DNA from: Cladophialophora immunda
Lineage: Eukaryota; Ascomycota; Eurotiomycetes; Chaetothyriales; Herpotrichiellaceae
NCBI RefSeq assembly: GCF_000835495.1
Contig: NW_015622541.1
Location: 2,914,001 to 2,978,000 of the forward strand
DNA: 64,000 nucleotides
Direction of reading: 5' to 3'
The translations under genes were made by a program, and so were the position numbers. The notes below the pieces were generated by a model. The model was not told where the DNA came from, ran no database searches, and was given only the letters and a program-made list of their open reading frames with translations. Of this stretch, positions 12,627-23,283 are shown piece after piece. Every line of letters starts with the position of its first letter. Position 1 is the stretch's first letter.

Positions 12627-13361
12627 GCTGTCTGTAAAACTTCACCATCAACTTCGACCCTTCAACTTTTCAGATGGGGGCGTCCACATATTATTGGACT
12701 TCAATTGCGGCGAGTCTTTTTCCATAGAATAGAGGATACTGGTTCTGATACAAGACCATCGGCTGGGGTACTGGGGTTAATCAAAGATAGCCCGAGGACT
12801 AAAGTCGGAAATGCCTTTCACTTGTAGACTAGCAACCTCACGGGCGTGTAGACTGGGGGTTTCTCCGTGAAGTCGGGGCAGCACGAAACAGCTGCTCAGA
12901 AGCTTGGTGGAAATCCAGCCGGTCAGTTGGCCCGTCCTCCTGTGGAACGGTCATACAACTTGTACAAGTAACTTCGTGCGTCTAAAGTTTTCCGAGATGT
13001 GACTCCGGACACTGAGCTGGGAATGCCAGACCGACACTGGAACAGATCAATTTTGCCACCTACTTGTCAGGCCACAGACAGGTGGTTCACCAAATGCTCG
13101 CCAACGTAGTATTCCCCTTGCAGCTATGCGAGGGATGTATCTGTACATCTATGTAAATAATGCTTTCGGAGCCTAGACTACCTAAAGGGCACCCGGCCCC
13201 TCGCCCTCGGATGTCACCATTCAAACCACGAAGCGAGTCTCTCGGCGCCTGACTTTCGTTCTAAGTTGCCGACCAGAACGGAGCAGAGACTAACAGCTCC
13301 CGGCGAATTGTCCAACGTTTGTATGGGTGAAATGTTTCCCATGACGACGTGATGGGTAGAT
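12627..13361. other. Intergenic region, flavin monooxygenase promoter
   Basis: No supported gene. It contains the promoter of the minus-strand flavin monooxygenase and the 3' flank of the KstD-like gene. CTGGGGTACTGGGG at 12763-12776 lies about 137 bp before the monooxygenase start. Confidence 0.5.
12763..12776. promoter_or_regulatory. Candidate regulator site CTGGGGTACTGGGG
   Basis: A tandem CTGGGG pair. Its first nine bases, CTGGGGTAC, recur in the P450-B/MFS-B promoter at 20371. Both are followed shortly by GTTAA(A)TC. A regulatory role is inferred, not shown. Confidence 0.35.
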
Positions 13362-15193
13362 TCAAGAGCCATCTTGAGCCAGTCTTCTCCCTGCTAGGTA
13401 ACCGAATGTCATTCCCGGCCCAATGCTGGAGCCCCCTCCTGGATACGCCCCTTTAAAGACACTGTTCTGATCACAGCCTACCGCGTAAAGCCCCTTGATA
13501 GTTTGGCCATTCCGGTCTAGCACCTGCGAGTCGTTGTTTGTTATCAACCCGAACAGAGTGCTGACGTTGCCGGGGTAGAGTGGGAGCGCATAGAATGGAC
13601 CCGTCGTGCAAGGTTGCAGATTCAGGTTTGGTTGCACCTGGGGATCGCCGTAGAAGCGATCGTAAGCGGTCTCGCCTCGGTGGTACTGTGTGTCGACTCC
13701 CGTATCAGCGAACGTATTATACTCGGAAACTGTCTGCGTCAAGGCTTGGACGGGAACACCGATCTTCTCAGCTAGTGCGGGAATCGTAGGCGCGGAGATC
13801 AGATACCCTTGTCGCAGGAGCTTCCAGATTGGATACGGCCAAGGCAGAGCCATGCCCATGCCATATTTGCGAAGATGCGAGCGGTCACCAATGTAGTACG
13901 CCTTCTCAATGCCCTTCTGGTGCATAGCACTGACAAACTCCTGGTACGGCTCCGCCTCGTTTGCAAATCGTCGGCCGTCGGGTCCAACAATGATAGACCC
14001 TGGCTTGGATCGATCAATCGCAAAGTGTGGAAAGCGGCGCACCGGACCACTTGGAGCAGACAGTAGAGAGATAGGAGCGAAGATGGCATTCGATGGGTTC
14101 TTGGGCGGCAGAGCACCGCCGCTGGCCACCCCAATCCGCTTGCCATCTCCTGTGTTGCCTCGCGGGCATGCGCACCATTCGTGGGGGACATACTGTTTGG
14201 CCTCCTCCGACCTGCCGAAGCCGCCACTGGCAAGGACCACTCCCCTGCGAGCGTAAACTGTTGTCTCTTTGCCTTGATGGAGAACCTGAACACCTGCGAC
14301 ACGACCATCCTCCATCACCGGGTTGGTGGCAGAAGTATTATTCCGCAAGTGCACCCCTTGCTGCTGCACAGAAAACAACAGCCTTCCCACAAGAGCGTTG
14401 CCATTCGCCATGTCGGTTCCCTTGCCATAGAGAGCGATATCCGTTGCATAGCGAAGCATTTTCCTGGTCACCTTGGCCAGATTAGTGATACTACCGAATG
14501 GGTTGGTCACCACCGGCAATTCCTCTGGATCCGCTTGCATCGAACCAAACGCAGAGTAGCCCTGTATTGGATAGCGAACGTGCTTGATCAAGGCACCCAG
14601 TTGACGTCCGTCGAACTTTTCCGTCAAGATGGTGCGGCCTGCCGAGGCACCCTTTTTCGAGACATGGTAGTCAGGTAGAGGGACAGGTTTAAAGCGTACG
14701 GCCGAGTTCTCCTCCATCCATTTCACCATCTCAGGAGCTGATTCGAGGAATGTCGGGATTTTTTGGGCGTCGTAAAGGTCGCCCAGCACCTCGTGAAGAT
14801 AGACATCTGCTTGAGCTGCCGAATCCTTTACACCGATCGCGGCCTGATGCTTGTTGGCCGGTATCCACGCCCCTCCGCCAGAGTAGGCGGTGGTGCCACC
14901 ATAGTACTGCGACTTCTCCAAGACCATGACCTTAAGTCCATGCTTTGCCGCAACGAAAGCGGCAGTCAGCCCTGAACAGCCAGAGCCGACAACAACAACG
15001 TCGTAGGTGGATTCATTATGAGAAGCTTAGCGAAGAGATCAGCGGAATCAGGGGCAACAGTGGGCACAGGCTGATTCTTGAACGTACCTCGCTGGGGGTG
15101 CACAATGCTAAAACTACGACGTGTCAGGGATACCGTGCCGTCAACAAACCGCGTCAGTCTTAACACGCGGGGAGGTCTAGAGAGGACAGACAT
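13362..15193 (-). CDS. 3-ketosteroid-delta1-dehydrogenase-like flavoprotein with presequence
   Basis: Model: complement(join(13362..15025,15088..15193)), 589 aa. The dinucleotide fold YDVVVVGSGCSGLTAAF starts near residue 43. It continues into the KstD/fumarate-reductase-type segments YYGGTTAYSGGGAWIP, PGSIIVGPDGRRFANE and the C-terminal GLYAVGCDQNSVF, AYPGGGSSIGPGMTFGYLAG. The Tyr-Pro-Gly-Gly-Gly motif has the spacing of the catalytic Tyr487/Gly491 pair of Rhodococcus KSTD1. The family removes hydrogens at C1-C2 of 3-keto-4-ene rings and passes electrons to a quinone-type acceptor. Exon 1 encodes MSVLSRPPRVLRLTRF..., a positively charged, hydroxylated leader that resembles a mitochondrial presequence. 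The true substrate may be a terpenoid or other cyclohexenone rather than a steroid. Confidence 0.85.
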
Positions 15194-15497
15194 GATGCCT
15201 TCAGAAACCCTTGTGTCACGCAACCCAGGCTCGGTCTTGTGCGAAGCTATTATAACAGTCACTAGAGCATTGATGTAGTCTAGGGTCAATAACAATAAAC
15301 GGAGTCCAAGGGCGAACAAAAAGCCAAGCCTGTCATCTCAGGGAAAAACCCCCTGGGTGACCTTCACTGTCCGACTCAGGGCCTCTTTTGTTCTAGTGCA
15401 AAATTCGGCACAACATACTGAAAGACTAAAATCTCCACTTCTGAGGGAGGGCGGAGGACTGAATATGGAACCTCCGAGCTCGAAAGGTCTGGGCTTT
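15194..15497. other. Short intergenic region, KstD-like gene to SDR
   Basis: About 300 bp between two minus-strand genes. It must hold the promoter of the KstD-like gene. Nothing else was recognised. Confidence 0.5.
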
Positions 15498-16507
15498 TCA
15501 TCTAGTAACAATGCTAAAATCTGCAATATCCTCCATCTCCACACCATGAGCCTGGCGGATGACATACTTCACATGATCCAGGGTGTCATCTGCCAGATAC
15601 GGCTCTTCCCCTCGACCCATGACCTTGTCCCAGTTCTGGAGGAATCCCTCAGCTGTGTCGGACTTGACACCTGGGAATGTTGCAAATGTCTCCCGGGCAG
15701 CTCTGTTTGCACTTGCTGTGAATACCTCACCCGAGGAAGGACACTCTTCTGAGGCGAGACTAATGACAAACGGTACAACGCCCTATGGCGACGTCAGTCA
15801 GCATTTGCAAGCATTCGATATCAGGAAAACCCCCAAGCGTGTAGACTTACTTCTGGCTTAAAGTAAGTGCGTGTAACTTTCTTCGTGCCCTCAGATAGAT
15901 CTCCCATCCTGGAGGCGGCTGAGGGCATGACGCAGTTGATCTTGATGCCATCCCGTGGTGCCCACCGACCAAGTTCTCGTGTAATGGCAAACACAGCTGC
16001 CTTTGAAGCACTATAGGCACAGTCTCCCCCAGCACCAAACCCGTAGATGGCGTTTGACGATGTATTGATGATTCGGCCGTACTTCTGTTTCGCCATCCAA
16101 GGGTAGCATGCACTGGTCATCAGTGTTGTTCCAAGAGTTGCAATCTCAAGCACTCTCATGAAAGTACCGGCATCCACATCGTCATGTGGTGACATCTTGC
16201 CAGCAATCCCGGCGTTGTTTATCAGGATGTCAACAGTGCCAAACTCCTTAACAGTATCGGCGACAATTGCCTTGGCTGCAGCTGCAGAAGAGACATCGTG
16301 GCCATCTGCAATTGCAATGCCACCGGCAGCCTTGATTTCGTCAACGACAGCTTCTGCGCGGGCGCTGGTCCCAGGTTGTCCGTCTAGAGTTCCACCATAG
16401 TCATTGACGACGACCTTGGCCCCTCTGCGTGCTAGTTCCAGGACGTAAAGCCGACCTAAACCCCCGCCAGCGCCGGTGACGATTGCAACTCTTCCTCGAA
16501 CAGACAT
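15498..16507 (-). CDS. Short-chain dehydrogenase, multifunctional-enzyme-2 type
   Basis: Model: complement(join(15498..15782,15851..16507)), 313 aa. It shows the cofactor motif VTGAGGGLGR (residues 10-19), the LINNAG strand, a catalytic serine near 150 and YSASK with Tyr165 and Lys169. The VVVNDYGGTLDGQPG stretch, and a C-terminal extension of about 90 residues after the fold, match SDRs related to the dehydrogenase half of peroxisomal MFE-2 / 17-beta-HSD4. A hydroxy/keto conversion in the same pathway as the KstD-like flavoprotein is plausible. No peroxisomal C-terminal tripeptide is visible (it ends Val-Thr-Arg). The start at 16507 puts the fold four residues in; the frame stays open upstream but has no family similarity there. 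Confidence 0.88.
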
Positions 16508-17506
16508 GATGAGGCCAGCTTGATGAATCCGTCGGCCGGGGGTGAACGCGATATCAGGTCTTAAACAAGCGTCCAAGCAATGAACCCAGCGCCAGCTAAG
16601 GATCCAGCAATGCGTCCAGGGAGGCGACCTAGTTTTGCTAGCTCCGTACAGCTAAACTCACGGCAGGATAAGACCGTTAGATCTTCCAGGTGAGGTCTGA
16701 CACTACAAGCTTGAGAAGTAGCAGCTGATCCTACACCAACCAGGAGATGTGCATTCTCATCGTTTAAGATTGCAAACGACGACCGATTTGGTCACTTGGC
16801 CAGCACCCTGATTACGAACATGTCAGGTTGGAGGTCTGATCAAGACGAAATCATGAGGTCTCTGCCCTCGTTTGGGTGTATTTCCGAGAATTTGATATGA
16901 AGCGGCTCGGGTCGTCTTTGTTGTCCCTCGGATTACAGTGGCCAGTATTGTGGGCTTCACGGACTATATACCGGGACGATTCAAAACCAGCATAACCCAA
17001 ATCAGGCTAGTTACTGCGTCGAGCCAATCATAGGGCGCCCACCGACATCCCATGACAAAACCTCGGTTAGGACTGGACAAAGTGGTAGGGACTTGCCAGC
17101 CACTCCGACTTCACTTTGATGGGATTAGAGCAGCCATATACATGGATCTCTCCTGCCATGGTGGCTGCTTGAAGGTGTGGCTCCCTCGGCAAGTCTCTCG
17201 AGAAAGCTGTGCCACCATTGGTAAGTATCTATCTGGCTGCAAATGTCGCTGCCATCTATGCCTTCCCTCACGGACACCAAACGCCCAAACTTCGTCATTC
17301 CGCTCGAAGGATGGTGGGCATCGGGGTTGTGATGTTGTATGTACTCTCCTCCAGCTTATACCGTTGAGACTAGCCATTTGTCCTCCTGAGGCACATCCTC
17401 ACACAATCAAGACTGGATACAAAAAGGTTCGCTGCAAGAATATCTTGTTGTTGAAGAAGGGTTGCTTATGCTATTTCTGTCTCTCGTCGGGTTGATAGAT
17501 TGAGAA
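16508..17506. other. Intergenic region, SDR to P450-B
   Basis: Contains the SDR promoter and the P450-B 3' flank. A plus-strand open frame at 17052-17495 shows no recognisable domain. No repeat was seen. Confidence 0.5.
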
Positions 17507-19416
17507 TTAGTTCCACTGGGACATAAAACTCATTGCGCTGGATAATTCCCGCTCAATACATGCAAGGTGTTCAGCGCTTCGCGGCACGATATCGACCTTG
17601 AACGGTAATGGGCACATCAGGATAGCCGACGTGTACGCATTCTCGTCGAGATGAATGACCTCACCAGTAACGGGATCTTTGGGCTCAGAGATCTCGAATG
17701 CCCATAATAGCTTCGCCGCAATCCGCCACATGTTACGTTCTGCCAAGTGCAAGCCCGGGCACATTCTTCGACCAGCGCCGTAGCCGTAATGATGTAGAAG
17801 CTAAAGTCAGCATTGATAAGAGAAGTCAGGGAAGTACTTATCTCGGTTCTTATAGTCAGGACTGACCGCGTAGTCGTTAGCCAACTTTGGATGATTAAGG
17901 TAGCGGTCAGGATTGAAATGGTCATGCTGTGGAAAATCTGCTTCACTGTGGTGCAGGGCCCATATCCCGACAAACACCATCGAGCCCTTGGGTATCAACA
18001 TTCCTTCGTATTCGTCATCTGAAAATTGTCAGTAGTTCTCTTGGCTGGCAATGTGTATAGGGGGTGAATGACCTTGAACAACCATGTGAGGTAAGCCGGC
18101 GGGAGCTCTGGATGCGTCTACAGGTTAGTCTAACCAGAGAGTTAAGCCGATAGACAATGTCTGACTTACGTAGGTCGCCATCTCATCCCTTCCTTGACGA
18201 TACAATTGATATATGGTAGCTTGTCTAAATCCGAAAACAACGGAGCCCTCTCTGTCCCGCAAACAGCATCAATTTCTGTTCTTGCCCGTTGTTGAACCTG
18301 GGGGTATTTCGCCATGGCTAGGATCAGTGTCAGAATGTGATTCGCAGTCGTATCTGCGCCTGCCTCGAGAAGCTCTCCGAATAGGTTGTTGAAAGCGTGT
18401 GTTGATAGCGGCCAACCTTTCTCGTTATATTCGTCAATTTTGGCGTCAATAAAGCAGTCTCTCTTGTCTCCGCGTGCTCTTCGCTCATCGACGATGGCTC
18501 GAGCCTTGTCCCACATTTCGTCCATCATCTTGCGGCACTTCTCAGACCTGCTCTTCCAACCTCCTGGAAGGTATTTCAAGATCGGGAACTCGTCGATTGG
18601 TGGGTTGGCCCCCGGTTCCTGAACTCGAAGCCACTAGAGTCGAGGTCAGAGCCAATTGGGAAAGACAGACGACGGAAGTTCTCACCAGGTCCATCAGCTC
18701 GTAAAAATCTTTATACCAGAATGAGTCCAGACTTGTAGCTCTGTGGCCCCATATAATAGATCCCGCTACCGAGACGGTATACAAACGGGCATAGTCGAAT
18801 ATTCTTGCTGGGTCCTTGAGAATATTGTTCATGAAGACAACCGCCCTGGATATTGTCAACTTAGCAGCGTGCCCCATTCCAGGCCGGCGAGGAATAGGGA
18901 AGACATGTCACATACTCTGCTTCTTGTATCTTCCAGTGCTTCTCGTCTAACGACTTGGGATTCAGATTTCGTGTCACAACGGTGCGCTTCTCTCTCCATG
19001 AAGCGCCCTGAGGCTCAAGGGTCAAATGGTCGCCATGAGTCACAAAGTTTGAGACGTAATTGAATGGCCGGTCCGAGTAGATACTTCCTTTCTTCTCCAA
19101 GAGATTGTTGATAGCTCGCCGATCACAAAGGACAACAATGTTAGTAGGGCCAACTTTCAGCGAAAAGATAGGTCCGTATATTTCGGCCCATGTCTTGAAC
19201 CTGCAGTCATTAGCCACTGTCACACTTAGACGTATGCATCCACCAATCGTACTTTCTACCCAGCCCTGTGACCGGTATCTGATGGGCGTTGCCGAGGATT
19301 GGAATGGTAGGTGGCCCTGGGGGCATGCGTGGGTGTCGACGGCCAACCTGTAATAGTCTATATATTGGGTAGGAAAAGACCAGCGAAAGGACAACCAGGA
19401 TAGCAAAAGGACCCAT
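17507..19416 (-). CDS. Cytochrome P450 monooxygenase B, seven exons
   Basis: Model: complement(join(17507..17793,17842..18018,18073..18107,18170..18633,18686..18845,18916..19200,19253..19416)), 523 aa. An N-terminal anchor helix is followed by RMPPGPPTIPILGNAHQIP, the I-helix AGADTT motif, Glu-Gly-Met-Arg (ExxR), FNPDRY and the heme loop YGYGAGRRMCPG. It should be an ER-bound monooxygenase of the same family as P450-A. Several exons have identical sizes in both genes (285, 35 and 287 nt, and 160 nt against 136+24). Its last intron (17794-17841) fits only as AT-AC. The upstream acceptor after GCATCCAG (18108) was chosen because it gives Pro-Thr-Ala-Pro-Ala-Gly-Leu-Pro-His, the expected strand. 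It is divergent from MFS-B across 1.2 kb. Confidence 0.9.
17794..17841 (-). other. Putative AT-AC intron before the P450-B heme loop
   Basis: The 48-nt interval starts ATAAGT, ends CTTCTAC and has GCTGAC about 12 nt before its end. Splicing gives CGA G + AT CAT TAC, that is Arg-Asp-His-Tyr-Gly-Tyr-Gly-Ala-Gly. The only obvious GT-AG choice (donor at 17837, acceptor TTTAG) gives the wrong frame for the heme exon. Confidence 0.78.
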
Positions 19417-20623
19417 GGCCACAGCCTTGTGGATAGAAACTGACTATAGCACTAGAATGTGATGGCTTTAAGAATGGCTTCGTCTCAGACAGATGTCGAG
19501 CATAAGAGGAGGGGGGTAATGGCAACTCTTGTCCACACCGCAACGACTATATACAAGTATTCACTTTCGCCATCCTACCGCTACTATAGCCCCTGCAAGA
19601 GTCGGCAGTTTCCTTAGAAGATCAGCATCGGATGACCTATTGCTGCGCGCTCAATGCACGGTTAGCAAAACATTCATGGAGACGTGATGGAAGCACAATG
19701 AGATGTGAAATTTGTGTACGGAGCTATCGAGGATGAACACCCCATGGAGATGCCACAGAATCTAGCATATGGGGTAATCCGTGATAATTGGTGCTTTGCA
19801 TGCGTCTCCGCATCTAAGCCCCGGAATATACTCCATTCGAAGCTGAAGAAGCACCGATGGGTAGGGTTCTTCCGGCATGCACGAGTCATAATCAGGCCGA
19901 TATATAGTCCGCGATGAGAGTCATAGACCCATCCTAATAGTGGCTAGTGCTTCCTGTTTCAACGTACACATTGTAGCTGTGGGGATAGACACCAAGCCAC
20001 CCCCTTCCTGTACTCTCCAGATCGCGAAGAGTATGGCTGGAGACCTGGAGCACTCGGGTTACAGTGAAGAAGCCACTTTTGAGATGCATCGCGATTCCCT
20101 CGAGTACAATCCTCGTTTATCGCAGCACTGCTCATTATTCTGGCCAAGAATAGGTATCCAGAGGTATTTGGCAAGACCGGCTATAGGATTGGATGGCATA
20201 CTCGGTATCCAAAGTCAGCGATTTGGCCGGAATCTCCCAAATGGCGTATTTAAGACGTTTTCAGCGGCCTATATCTCCCACCAGGCGAGTCTAGATCTCC
20301 CCACATATGACAGATGCGATCTCTGTGCAGCCTTTCAATGGTCCACAAGGACATCCGTTCCCTCTTCTCCCTGGGGTACCCCGTTAAATCCCAAATTTGG
20401 GGGAGATTTTCCGAGCTCTGGTATCTGACGCCCCCAACTTCGTCCATTCCTTAGCCTTGCGGAGAGCAACAAAGATCCCGTCCCAGTCTCCAGTCTCCAG
20501 GATATTAGTAGCGAGCTAAGCGCCGATTATTCCTAAACTCATCACTTCTCTTTTTCTGCTTCTCTGGTATACATCACCTTTCCTTGTCCAGACTGCAGTT
20601 GCTACCTGCAAAGAGCTGAAACC
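19417..20623. promoter_or_regulatory. Divergent P450-B / MFS-B promoter region
   Basis: 1.2 kb shared upstream region with no supported gene. Two perfect palindromes lie close together near the MFS-B side: GGGGTACCCC at 20373-20382 and CCCAAATTTGGG at 20390-20401. Confidence 0.5.
20371..20401. promoter_or_regulatory. Double palindrome, candidate operator
   Basis: CTGGGGTACCCCG (20371-20383) is followed after six bases by CCCAAATTTGGG (20390-20401). The first element recurs upstream of MFS-A (3842) and, in part, of the flavin monooxygenase (12763). Binding by the cluster's Zn2Cys6 protein is a guess. Confidence 0.38.
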
Positions 20624-22396
20624 ATGTCTCCCACTACTGAGCTCGGGGATGGCCACGCCGCTTTGAAACCGCACACGACTTGGATCAACATTGTGACAAT
20701 ACTTGCAGCAGCAACCGCCAGTTTCAACTTCGGCTATTCTAACAATGCAATTGCTGGGACGATCGCTCAAACCTCCTTTGTTGAGTACTTCTTGATGAAG
20801 GACCCAACGTCTCGTGTGGGAGGAATGCTTGGAGCGTAAGGACTCATCCCGTTGGCTTCTTGAGTCTCTCTGACCTGACTGGCTAGGTTCTTTGGTGGAG
20901 GCTTTATTGGAAGTGTGATCCAGAGCCCCATATCTTCTCGCTTCGGGAGACGGCCTTGCAATATGGCGGCGGCTATCATTGTCATGGTAGCTGGAGCTCT
21001 CCAGGCCGGCAGCGTTCACATCGCAATGTTCCTCGTTGCCCGCGTCCTCAATGGAATTGGTGCTGGGATAATCATCGCGAACACGCCAGTCTACATGAGT
21101 GAGATTGCGCCGGCTCATACGCGGGGTGTTCTGGTCAGTTTCCAGGGGATCTCCATCACCGCTGCCTACATTGTATCGGCTCTCTTCGCGCTCGCGTTCC
21201 ATTTTGTCGATCACTCGTATCAGTGGCGCCTGCAATATATAGTTCTGACCGGAGTCGCATTACTCTTGGTGGTGACCATGTATTTCATTCCAGAAAGTCC
21301 TCGATGGCTCATGGTCAGTACTATCAGCGCCTCCGCACAACGATACTTTGTTGCTGACAGCATACCCCAGGATAACGGAAGAGCCGACGACGCCTGGGCG
21401 GTTCTTCAGAAGTTGCACAAGTCAAAGAGAGACCCCACTGCGACACTTGCACGTATGGAATATATCCAGATCAAGGCACAGATTGAAGAAGAAAAGGTAC
21501 GGTGCATGATTCAAAGCAGGCTCCATTGATGTTAACATCACTAGTATCTGCCATCCGGGTATTGGTATATATTCAAAACCCCTCATATGCGCAAGCGAGC
21601 CATCTGCGGAGCGATAGTTTGGGTCATGGGACAGTCGACCGGCATTGTTGTCATCGCAAACTTCGCACCACAGCTTTTTGCAGGCTTGGGATACAGCAAC
21701 CTCCTTCAACTGGGGCTTTCTGTCGCCTGGGTGACAGTATGCGCGATTGGAACCTGGCTCAGTGGTCTTCTCATCGAACGAATCGGCCGAGTGAAGCAGC
21801 TTGGTGAGTGTCTTTGTATTGACACATACATCTTGCCCAACTAACACGATCCCAGCCTTGGGTGGTTACCTCTGCGCCGCTTGCCTGATTATCGAGGCAG
21901 TCCTCCAGAAGTACTACATCGGATCCTCGAATGAAGCAGGTCTGAAGGCAGCTACTGCGATGTATTTCATTTTCGTTTTCATCTTTGGGTTGCTGATTGA
22001 ATGCCCCGGCTATACCTACATTGTCGAAATCTGGCCAACCCATCTCCGAAGTGAGGGTGCGACGATCGGCTTTGTCTCTTTCTTCTTGATGACAATCGCA
22101 TATAACAGCCCCGCGGCCGAAGCCTTTGCCACCATCGGATGGCGATACTACTTTGTGATGATCGTGGTCTGTCTCGTGTCCAACACGTTTCTCGCCTGGT
22201 ACTGTCCTGAGGTAAGATTCCACATCCCCCGGAGAAGTATTCGCTGACAAACCGGGAACAGACTGCTGGATTGACTTTAGAAGAAATTGGAGCCAAGTTC
22301 GGAGACCATGTAGCGGTAGAGATCTCTGCAATCGATGTCAACCAGGTCGAGTTTGAGAAGACTGGCGATAAGCAAGTGGAAAGTGTTGAAGCGTGA
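20624..22396 (+). CDS. MFS sugar-porter-family transporter B
   Basis: Model: join(20624..20835,20887..21313,21371..21496,21545..21803,21856..22211,22262..22396), 504 aa. Sugar-porter motifs are clear: SRFGRRP in loop 2-3, PVYMSEIAPAHTRG after helix 4, PESPRWLM at the end of helix 6, IERIGRVKQL in loop 8-9 and TAGLTLEEIGAKFG after helix 12. Twelve hydrophobic segments are expected. It is a relative of MFS-A with different intron positions, so it is either an old duplicate or a separate recruit. Its divergent arrangement with P450-B implies co-regulation. The substrate is unknown. Confidence 0.9.
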
Positions 22397-23283
22397 GATG
22401 GTCGCCAGGAGTAGTGAAGGTTGTGCAGAAGGCTGTGTTTCAAGGCCTACAGGAAAACATTGCACGTGGCAATCTCGATATTGTTCAAGATAGAAGAGTG
22501 CAGTAGTCTGTTTCCCGGTGGAAGAAGACATCAATGAATACACACTGTTATACAATATAAGTGCTAAGGAGGAGAGAAGTACTAACCAATCAGTTCACTA
22601 ACAGGTAGACTCATTGACTTGAATGTCTGTATCACGAAATGCCTACTGACATCAACAAGCTTGTGCGCGACTGCAATGTCCTTGGGCATTGAAGATATGC
22701 CATTCGGTGTGCAATCAGAGTAATCAAATGAGAAGCAAAAGCCAGCACATTATTGGTGCAGCGCAGATATACCCACCCAAGATCAAAGGTAAGAGTCGAC
22801 ACCTCGAGGCTCTGAAGTTCTCTCTACTGTCGGCTGGCTTCTAGGATTGACCTGGTGACGCGTAATCTGAAGCAGACTCCAGCATCGGAAATACCCCTTG
22901 TCAAATGAGGAATTATCCTACGGAAGAGATCTTATAGGAGGCACCGGTGGTAGAGGAGCTTGAACTCTGCCCGCCACCACGTGTCCCCAAACCTTTGCGT
23001 TCTACCACAGCGCGGCGACATGGCCATATTGCGAGTGGGGCGGACTGATTTCGGCTGAATTTGTTGTAGACAAACTCTAGCGGTCGAAATGCGGAGGACA
23101 CCGGGGTTTGGAAACCCTCGCAGTCCGTCAGACTCTCGCTTGAGATCCACAAGAGCGACTATTTCAATCAGTCAAGGCAAATCTGGTCGTGTCTTCCCTT
23201 GTTGAGGGCTGCAGTGATATGCTTTGCCTTGCCCGTGATCATTCTGTAAATCAGACGACTGTGCAAGGCACTCCCTAAACGCC
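22397..23283. other. Intergenic region, MFS-B to ABM-like gene
   Basis: No supported gene. Short frames at 22913-23152 on the minus strand have no recognisable domain. Confidence 0.5.

Noticed and set aside
17052..17495. Plus-strand 147-codon open frame between the SDR and P450-B
   Set aside because: No domain, no coding-like residue pattern, no homologous look; probably chance.
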